NCBI GenBank assembly: GCA_038030265.1
Contig: CM075939.1
Location: forward strand, 21,495,253 to 21,559,252
Length of the DNA stretch: 64,000 bases
From: Corythucha ciliata
Taxonomy: Eukaryota > Arthropoda > Insecta > Hemiptera > Tingidae
Direction: 5' to 3'
Positions 57,178-64,000 of the stretch are shown here, in pieces. Under the pieces are notes generated by a model. It did not search any database, was not told the DNA's origin, and saw only the letters and a list, made by a program, of their open reading frames with translations. The translations under genes were made by a program, and so were the position numbers. The stretch's first letter is position 1, and each line of letters begins with the position of its first letter.

Positions 57178-57296
57178 GTCCCGGTAGACCTTTGGGGCAA
57201 ACCTTGGACAGAAAAACAATAACTGTTTGGAAGTAACACTTGAAACAAGATTTGAGATTTTTTCATGTATCCATGAGAGAGCGGTCAGTCTTTTAA

Positions 57297-57431
57297 GGCC
57301 CGTTCACAAGCTCTATGTTTACGTTCTGTGGAGACTATGCAACCAAACAAATTTGTTCCCTCGAAAAATGAAGCATTTTTATTGGTTGCATAGACACCAC
57401 ACAACACAAACATAGAGCTTGTGAACGGGCC
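57297..57431. repeat. Palindromic MITE with TTTAA target duplication
   Basis: GGCCCGTTCACAAGCTCTAT and its inverse form the ends, with arms extending to GACTATGCAACCA / TGGTTGCATAGAC. TTTAA is present on both sides (57292-57296, 57432-57436). A diverged relative lies at 39248-39360. Confidence 0.75.
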
Positions 57432-57479
57432 TTTAAAAACGGTCAAGTATTTTAAGATAGCCGGATCGGCGTAATAGCT

Positions 57480-58020
57480 CTTTAAAATTAGCCAACACCC
57501 CTACAAATTTGAATTTAAACGTGTGAAATCCATAAGACGGCCTCTTTTTAGGGAGCCAACTGCGCAAGATTCGTGAAATTTGGGTTTTGGCATAGCCAAT
57601 CCGAAAGATAGTTTTTTTTTCTAGGGAGCGAAATTATATTAGTCCTCCAATTAGCCAAAACCTTGGTTGAAATTATATTCAGTAAGTGTCAAATCCTCGA
57701 GATTTTAACTGTGAAACAGCCCAAATCCAAGAATTTCATTTTTGACGGTCACAGCACAAACCAATTAGATTGGATTATTTCCTGAGCCAGTCCCGCAAAA
57801 TTGGCTTTTTAGAGAGTCAATTTTTCGTAATTGGCCTTTTGAGTGAGTAAAAACCGTGAAATTTGGTTCTGTAAGAGCCAAATAGTCCGCAAAATTTGGG
57901 CTTTGCAATGTTAAAATCCGTTTATTTTTTTGAAGGAGCGAAATCCGATAAATTGCTCTTTACAAATGAGCAAACACCCTGGAAATTTTTCCTTCAAAAG
58001 GGCGAAATAATCCATAAAGT
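57480..58020. repeat. Degenerate short-word array, type B (inverse orientation)
   Basis: Imperfect words such as GTGAAATTTGGGTTTTGG and GGAGCGAAAT repeat about every 35-40 bp, the reverse of the 19.5 kb array. Confidence 0.55.
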
Positions 58021-58148
58021 TGGCATCATGCACTTTCTTGTCTTACGTGCTCCATGTTCCTAAAAATGGCTCGCACAACTGTAACGTACTTATGTACAAT
58101 AAAGTTGAAAGAAAAACTTCCTGACGTGCCTATGTGCACGTGCATTTT

Positions 58149-58669
58149 TTAATTGCGCCTTTCACTATCACAATGAATTTTTTGTATTCGAAAATGGGGT
58201 TGGCTTTCCAAGACAAACGTTGGAAGGCATTGGGCGAAAAATTCAAGGGAATTGTCATCTTCTCCGACAACTTCACACTCAACATGTTTCGCTTTGAGAA
58301 CAACAGATCCCTTAATCAATGGTCGCTGGAAATCGCCAATCCAGCGGATAATCACAGGCAGATTAACAATATCCAAGCCCATCTGAAATAAATCATTTCG
58401 TGTAGTGGATAATAGAGTATGGAAACGAGTAATGCTCGGTAAATCGCCCTTATTATGGAAGTACTAAGAAATGGCTGTTGGAGTAGTTAAAACAAGATTA
58501 AGAAATGATAGGTTTTAACAATTATGAACGGTCGTACGCTTATTCAGTGAGTAATTCTTACATTAATTAAAAAAATAAAAAATCATCTTACCATATTATC
58601 GCGCACAGTATGTCCTTTTAAGCCAAATTCGTGGCAGCGCCGGTGAGTATCATTAGCGCCCGAACCTCC
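58149..58669 (-). CDS. Two candidate exons of an unrecognised gene
   Basis: On the minus strand a frame from 58669 reads ANDTHRRCHEFGLKGHTVRD and ends at ATG followed by GTAAGAT (donor after 58592). A TTTATTTCAG acceptor then opens 58382-58149 in the same phase (MGLDIVNLPVIIRWIGDFQ...), ending at a stop. I do not recognise the protein. A second minus-strand frame (SVKLSEKMTIPLNFSPNAF...) also looks protein-like, so a frameshift is possible. The first exon shares a block of about 32 bp with 60741-60775 in opposite orientation, which raises the alternative that it is repeat-derived. The plus strand is open here as well. Confidence 0.25.
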
Positions 58670-60735
58670 CTAGTGGCGTACTTGACAAACTATTTCAATG
58701 CCTCCTTTTTATTTTCCTTCTTCCTAAAAAAAAATCTTGCTATGTATTTTATTTATAAAACGAGTAAGAAAATCGGCTGTTTGAAGTTACGAATGGTTTT
58801 CATCATCTTGAACATAAAGCTGTTCAAACTATAATAAATATGTGGACGTTATAAACTTGCTCCCTCCTCCGAAATCCTCATCCTTGGATCGTTGTGAAAC
58901 AAATAAAAAATAGTATTCTCCTGAAGAACCTAAGAACAATACGAAGTTAACTATAGTGCGACAACTTTCTGATGAGACTTCCAAATTCCGAAAATTCCAA
59001 TTTTCGGGTAAAGAATATGTATTGAAGGAATCACTAACCAGATATACCTACCTTGGTTTGGGTACTTACTTACCCTCTCCCCTCCCGCTTTCGAGCTAAA
59101 TTCATGCGTGTTTTTTTGGATGAATGCTCATTTTGAAGGTCTACATACCAGGTTTTCCAGATTACCTGGTTGGTCAGATACCTGAACCTAAGGCAAAATT
59201 CTCGAAAGGCTAAAATTTCTAGTTCTACGGCGAAAACCTGGTTTTTGGGCTGAATAATTCCGAGTTTTGAAGTCAAATGAGGATTTTCTTCACTATAAAC
59301 TCGGTTCTAGGGATTTGTAGCTTTGTGTGTTGTTGTTTCTTTTCAAATAACGGTTTTTAGGTAAAATAGCTGGTAATGGGGCTAATTTTCCTGGTTTAAA
59401 GGCCAAATACCTGAAATTAGGCATTTATTTTAAATAAAAACCTCTCATGAAGGTTAATAATAATGCCATTCATAATGTTTCGGTCACTTTTAGTCTTGGG
59501 AGCTACGGTTCAACGGAACTTCCCAGGATAAATTCTTAATTTTTTATCCTTTCAATTGTTTATACTTCTACTTCCGTGTTTAAAATACTTTAAGCGAAAG
59601 TGTTCCGGATGCACTCGTGAAAAAGTTGCAATTGTGCATGATTGAGGGACGCTAAAATAGGGGGAATGCTGTTAATTATACGAGGGGGGCCGGGGGCCCT
59701 ATCTCAGAATGAGTGTTTCACAAAAATGATATCATCAACGTTTTTCATTCGTTACGAAACGACTCTCAGCCACTTTATATTCGCGTGGACAAAATTTCTC
59801 AAAATCGTACTTTTTTGTCACAGGGGGACCCCTTTGGATTTTGTTCAAAACCTTCATTTTTTACAAAATTCACCTTTTTACGGATTTAATTGACCTTTAA
59901 CCAGCGTAACCGCAATTTTCCTTGGATAGCCAATAAAATTAGCTTTTAAATCAGCACCCCCCCCCCCATTGCCCCCCAGGTGCCCATTGGCAAGTTCAGA
60001 AGGACACGTGTGTCCTTGGCGATCAAATCGGCGTTGGACATTACTGTCACTCCTAATCACAACTAAAATGAGAGTGGAGAGACACTTCCTTAGATTGAGT
60101 TTAGGAAAATACTTCCTAAAAAAAAAAAAAGGCAAATTAAAAAAATTTGTACAATTTTAATTTAAAAAAAATTTATTCAAGATTTACCAGGCGATGTTAA
60201 CAAAAGATTTTCTAATTGAGAGTTGTTAGAATGAGATTTTTACTCCAGTAAAGTTGAAAAGGTGAATTGTGCAAAAAAAAAAAAAGATTTCGACTTTAGC
60301 TCATTTCTAATTTGTGAAATTTCGTTTTATTTTTTAATATTTTTAATTTGAAAATAGCCCGTGTAAAGTGTACTGGGCATCAGGTTTAACGTTACTATAC
60401 GATTCCTCTCTTATAATATTCCCCGTGTTTTTCCATGATTTTTTCTTTTCAACAGCACGTCCAGGTTTTTTGTTTTCAAGTACTACTGAATGTACTTGTG
60501 AATTGTCCCTTAATAAATTCCCCCTCAAAAAATTCTAGAAGCCCGGAAAATCAAGTTTTTGTTGAAAAAGTATGGGAACCCCTATGTATTACAATGGGAG
60601 AGCGACAACTCTCATAGGGCTGTACGTCACACGTCTCGTGCGTTGCGTGTTGCCTAACCGAAGTGAGCACACTTCTTTTAAATCATCTTGGCTCAAGAGT
60701 TCAATTATTTACTTTGTTCACCACTGGTGTTTGAG
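58670..60735. other. No gene seen
   Basis: A+T-rich sequence. TACCTGG/CCAGGT words recur at 59140-59240. A C11 run near 59958 and A11-A12 runs near 60120 and 60275 are the only obvious features. The G-rich patch near 59680-59700 may belong to the GGCCC family noted at 5.6 kb. Confidence 0.3.
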
Positions 60736-60807
60736 TGAGCGCTACTGATACTCACCGGCGCTGCCACGAACGCCTCCTGCCAATGGGGACCGTGCAAAGT
60801 GCGCGCT

Positions 60808-60824
60808 GCGCCATCTAGCGGTGA
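60808..60824 (-). promoter_or_regulatory. CTCF-like core motif
   Basis: On the minus strand this reads TCACCGCTAGATGGCGC, resembling the CTCF core (CCnCnAGnTGGCGC type). It lies in a locally G+C-rich patch. The match is to remembered consensus only. Confidence 0.25.
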
Positions 60825-61094
60825 CCTCTACGATTTGTGTACTGGAACAAACTAATCAGTCTTGTGTGTGTGTGTTTCCAATCAAGACACTATTTTTATT
60901 TTCGTTATTGCCATTTTTTCCTCATTTATAGTAATTTTTTTGAATTTTCCTCCCAATGGTAATTAGTTCGGTTTTGCGGGTTGCCACAACGCGCGAGAAA
61001 ATGGGGAACTTGCATGAATCTCAGATTGGGTAGAAAAGCATACCGGTGATTTGACCCGTGAACGGGTCCTCCTAATTTGCGGACCAACATAACG

Positions 61095-61428
61095 AATTCT
61101 GCGGACCAGCCCATAACTCTCCGTAAAGTGTTCCGACTGGGCTGATTTTCTGTAATTATACTTTGCTCCGGTGGCAGTACAAGCCCTCAAAATTTGATGA
61201 TGATCGGGTAATTTGCTGACCCCCCTCTCCCCACACCAAACGGAGTTGAATTCTGCGGACCAGCCCATAACTCTCCGTAAAGCGTTCCGACTGGGCTGAT
61301 TTTCTGTAATTATACTTTGCTCCGGTGGCAGTACAAGCCATCAAAATTCGATGATGATCGGGCAATTTGCTGACCCCCCTCTCCCCACACCACACGGAGT
61401 TGAATTCTGCGGACCAGCCCATAACTCT
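61095..61428 (+). repeat. Tandem repeat, 154-bp unit, two full copies and a partial
   Basis: Copies start at 61095, 61249 and 61403 with AATTCTGCGGACCAGCCCAT and differ at only a few positions. Three similar minus-strand frames starting MGWSAEF arise from the repeat and are not separate genes. Confidence 0.85.
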
Positions 61429-61609
61429 CAGTGCAGTGAACGGGACGTGCCCCGTCCGGCAAATAAAATATTATTCTCAATGGAAATTGAAGGGTCACGT
61501 CCCTGATACGTGTGAACGAGACTCTCAATTCCCATATGAGAATAATATTTTACTTGTCGGACGTGCCCCGTCCGTATCCCGAACGGGGCACGTCCCGTTC
61601 ACGGCACTG
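61429..61609. mobile_element. MITE with CAGTGCMGTGAACGGGACG ends (hAT-like start)
   Basis: A TIR of about 28 bp (CAGTGC[A/C]GTGAACGGGACG then TGCCCCG) continues into a further inverted pair AAAATATTATTCTCA. The CAGTG start is typical of hAT elements, but I see no 8-bp target duplication. It abuts the last unit of the 154-bp tandem repeat. Confidence 0.6.
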
Positions 61610-62105
61610 ATGTGTGTGAATAGACCTTAAGAGTGAGCCTTCAATTTAATTTGACCAGAAAAACGAATTTTTAATGATAGGAAAGGGCTAATATATTCTT
61701 GCAAGTTTTGCATTGTTGCCTTTTCTGGAATTTTTCAATTTCATTCATAAATTGAAGAAAAAGTGGATTAAAACATAATTAATACCTATATGACTTATGA
61801 AAAACGTAAAACTTTCAAGAATTTGCAGGTACCAGCCCAAGTTGCAATTTTTTTCTTTTTACATATTTCTTTTAGACTAGAGGCAAATTTCCTTTTCCTA
61901 AACAGATCACTTTCAGAATGCAGCATGAAACTCATTTTAATTATCACCCTTAATTTTACAAATCTTTTAATTATGTATTTCTAAGGTCAATTGTTTGATA
62001 CTTTTTTTTCGATAAAGTCAAGGTAATTTTTCTCACTATTCCCTTTTGTTTTAAAAAGTCTTCTCTCTCACTAAGTCTGAGAAAGTGTTCCTGCCAGGGT
62101 AAAAG

Positions 62106-62138
<33 letters not shown>

Positions 62139-62257
62139 GTTAGGAATGTTCTCCTTACTAGAAAGAAAAAGACTTCAAAATTAGATTTCTAAAATAGGAA
62201 AAAACGGCATTCCCCCAATGAGAGAAGATGCCTAACATGTTTTCTTTCAAAACGCAG
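61610..62257. other. No gene seen
   Basis: A+T-rich spacer with a poly(A) run of about 29 bases at 62107-62136. Confidence 0.3.
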
Positions 62258-62433
62258 GCCAAATTTGAGTTTTCCGTTGCGAAAAGTCTCGAGGTTTCCA
62301 TTTTAGTCGAAATCCACGATTGTAAACCACCAGACACACGGACGTACTTCCAGCCCAAACCACTTTTATCGGCCTTTCACTCTATTTATATTATGATTTA
62401 TGAATATGAATTACACACGAACTCGATTTTACT
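62258..62433 (+). CDS. Candidate internal exon of an unrecognised gene
   Basis: The acceptor TTCTTTCAAAACGCAG ends at 62257 and a strong donor GTAAGT starts at 62434. Between them lies one open frame of 58 codons plus two bases (AKFEFSVAKSLEVSILVEIH, then CKPPDTRTYFQPKP). I recognise no domain. It may belong to a plus-strand gene continuing past the window, but its end phase (2) does not fit directly to the candidate at 63527. Confidence 0.3.
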
Positions 62434-63394
62434 GTAAGTCCGTTTCCCAACGGGAAAATGGAAGTAATTGTATTTAATTGGGGAATAACGTTTCGTTGAT
62501 CTGTTGCACCTATACCCTCACAATAAATTTTAAATATGATTGTTATACTATCTCTAATTAGAGTATTTTATTTAAAATAAGTAAGCGTACTCATTTAAAT
62601 GCTCTGTAAACCTGTAAAGGAGTATTTATTTGTATTTAAGTAACATTCCACCCCCCTTGCCGCGTTTCCACAAAAACGCGGTTTTTTAACATTTGTTTAT
62701 TTATTTACCGAAATAATTATTTTTAAATGAGTAGCTCTATTATGCATTAAGTATAAATTAAACATAAAAAATGGGAAATTACGATAATTTTGGCTGGAAA
62801 AATGCAGTTACATTCTTAATTCCCACATTGTCTAACGTAAAGTCTGATGCATAGAGGGAGGGTGATAGACCAAGTACGTCATCCACGAAGCTCAAACGAG
62901 ACGCCATATTGCCCCTTGAAAAGTGAGCACACCTCTGTATATTCATCTTGGAACAACCCTTCGCCAGGAGTGATTTGGAGGAGGTTATGGGGGATAGATC
63001 CCCCCCCCCCCCACCAGATCTACAAGTTTTAATTTTCTTCATTTTTCCTGCCCCACTAAAATGTATCAGTGTGTGGGTGCGTTTATTTGTGAAGTGTTTC
63101 AAGCGCTCAAGTGCATTTCCTTTCCACTCTCCTATCGTCAGACTAGGGAGGATCTTATTTGCGGAAAACCCGTAATGCTTGCGGGGTCGACATAAAAAAT
63201 GATCCGAGGACGCTGAAAATGCACAGTTACTACTCGCACTGATCCAAAGATTATTTTTGATGACAGCTATCTCGAAAAGTTCTAGTACTTCTCTCCGAGG
63301 AGTCATTTGCGAAAACAATATAAAAGCTTGCGGAAATGATTTGTAAAAAAAATTGGAGGACGCTCAAACCACACAGAGTTACTGCTGACGCCGT
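62434..63394. other. No supported gene; decayed tandem duplication at about 63150-63390
   Basis: Two imperfect copies of AGCTTGCGG...GGAGGACGCT.AAA..CACAGAGTTACT lie about 150 bp apart. The 179-codon minus-strand frame (62779-63318) runs through this duplication and a C-rich run (63001-63012). Confidence 0.35.
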
Positions 63395-63526
63395 TTGACA
63401 GAATATTTGCTGAAGGTCCCAAGGTGGATATGTTCAAATGTAGAAATTTTCAAAGAATTCCAATTCAGTATTAGGCTAAAAGCAACTCATATACGAGTGT
63501 CCAAAAATGAGCGTTTCGCGTTGCAG

Positions 63527-63649
63527 TTAGTCGATTTTCTGGGCTCCAAGCGGCCCGGCGAAGTCCGCGTGTACCGAGCCGCTTTCTTGGACTTCAGGCC
63601 TTCAGGGGATTGCGTGATCATCATGTGCGGAAAAATTGGTTCAGCTTCT
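63527..63649 (+). CDS. Candidate internal exon of an unrecognised gene, 41 codons
   Basis: The acceptor GCGTTGCAG ends at 63526 and the donor GTAAGC starts at 63650, enclosing 41 codons in phase 0 (LVDFLGSKRPGEVRVYRAAF, then LDFRPSGDCVIIMCG). The stretch is clearly more G+C-rich at third positions than its surroundings, as real exons in this window are. I recognise no family. Confidence 0.3.
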
Positions 63650-63899
63650 GTAAGCGGGCGAAAGTGACCTGTAACACTGTAACCGTGTCAATATCTTCAA
63701 CGGCTAAATTTTACTATTTAGTGAATGTTGAAGTAAACTTGAGGTAATTAAATGATTTTTTTTTAAAAGTAAAAACATTCATTTTATTGCACCTTGGTGA
63801 TGAATGAATTGTCTACTCACGTATTTAACCTTTTTAATTTTTTAGGTTAACCGGTTTTCGATGTCGGAGTCTTTACCTGCAAAGTGCAAATTAAGCACA

Positions 63900-64000
63900 A
63901 CTATTATTCATTTTATTGCACTTTTACCGACTAGTTTCGGGGTATGCACCCCATTATCAAGGCATCCCGGCAGAAACAAATCTCTGTCTCATATCAACAC
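63900..64000. repeat. Edge of a dispersed repeat cut by the window end
   Basis: CTAGTTTCGGGGTATGCACC, then CAAGGCATCC and AGAAACAAATCTCTGTC match the segment at about 21440-21520. Confidence 0.55.

Noticed and set aside
56787..57236. Opposed frames of 110 and 72 codons
   Set aside because: They run through an inverted-repeat MITE, which explains their similarity to each other.
61156..61528. Three similar minus-strand frames starting MGWSAEF
   Set aside because: They are the 154-bp tandem repeat read in successive frames.
62779..63318. 179-codon minus-strand frame
   Set aside because: It crosses a decayed tandem duplication and a C-rich run (glycine string), has no known motif, and has no matching upstream exon.

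Overview
This window is nuclear DNA from an animal, almost certainly an insect. The genes have spliced exons with GT-AG introns. One encodes a 27 kDa hemolymph glycoprotein-type protein (DUF1397), a family I know only from insects. Another encodes a single-domain, soluble angiotensin-converting enzyme of the kind insects secrete. Most of the rest is A+T-rich and packed with inverted-repeat elements, tRNA-headed SINEs and decayed non-LTR retrotransposons. A hemipteran is my guess, but the sequence does not settle it. No bacterial features (operons, Shine-Dalgarno sites, CRISPR arrays) are present.

Genes. (1) A complete DUF1397 gene lies on the minus strand from 27376 to 15847. It has six coding exons, 278 aa, and introns of 2.3 and 7.9 kb stuffed with repeats. 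(2) An intact HMGB-like protein of 266 aa lies at 33941-34741 on the plus strand in one coding exon, just after a splice acceptor. (3) A complete peptidase M2 (ACE) gene lies on the minus strand from 44529 to 40752. It has eleven coding exons, 625 aa, a TATA-like box upstream and a poly(A) signal just after the stop. I joined the exons of (1) and (3) by hand; every junction keeps phase and the totals divide by three. Several weaker exon candidates lie at 56.3, 58.1-58.7, 62.3 and 63.5 kb.

Mobile DNA. The most interesting element is at 11333-13676. It has 9-bp target duplications, long terminal inverted repeats made of about 150-bp tandem units, and a frameshifted peptidase-like reading frame between them, so it resembles a Mutator-like element with a cargo domain. 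Two large near-palindromes (17162-18636 and 37121-39059) start with CAGGGTGTTC and sit between TA dinucleotides. The second carries a nested element. Non-LTR remnants lie at 28.7-29.3, 32.5-33.3 and 45.8-46.6 kb. At least five MITE-like families and a SINE family with a shared tail are present.

Layout. 0-14 kb: TIR elements, an inverted SINE pair, degenerate arrays and the MULE-like element. 15.8-27.4 kb: the DUF1397 gene with repeat-filled introns. 28-33.4 kb: retrotransposon and MITE debris. 33.9-34.7 kb: the HMGB-like gene. 36-39.7 kb: nested inverted-repeat elements. 40.7-44.6 kb: the ACE gene. 44.9-58 kb: two kinds of degenerate short-word arrays with foldback elements embedded in them. 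58-64 kb: weak exon candidates, a 154-bp tandem repeat and a TIR element. The genes do not form a pathway. The DUF1397 and ACE proteins are both predicted to enter the secretory route.
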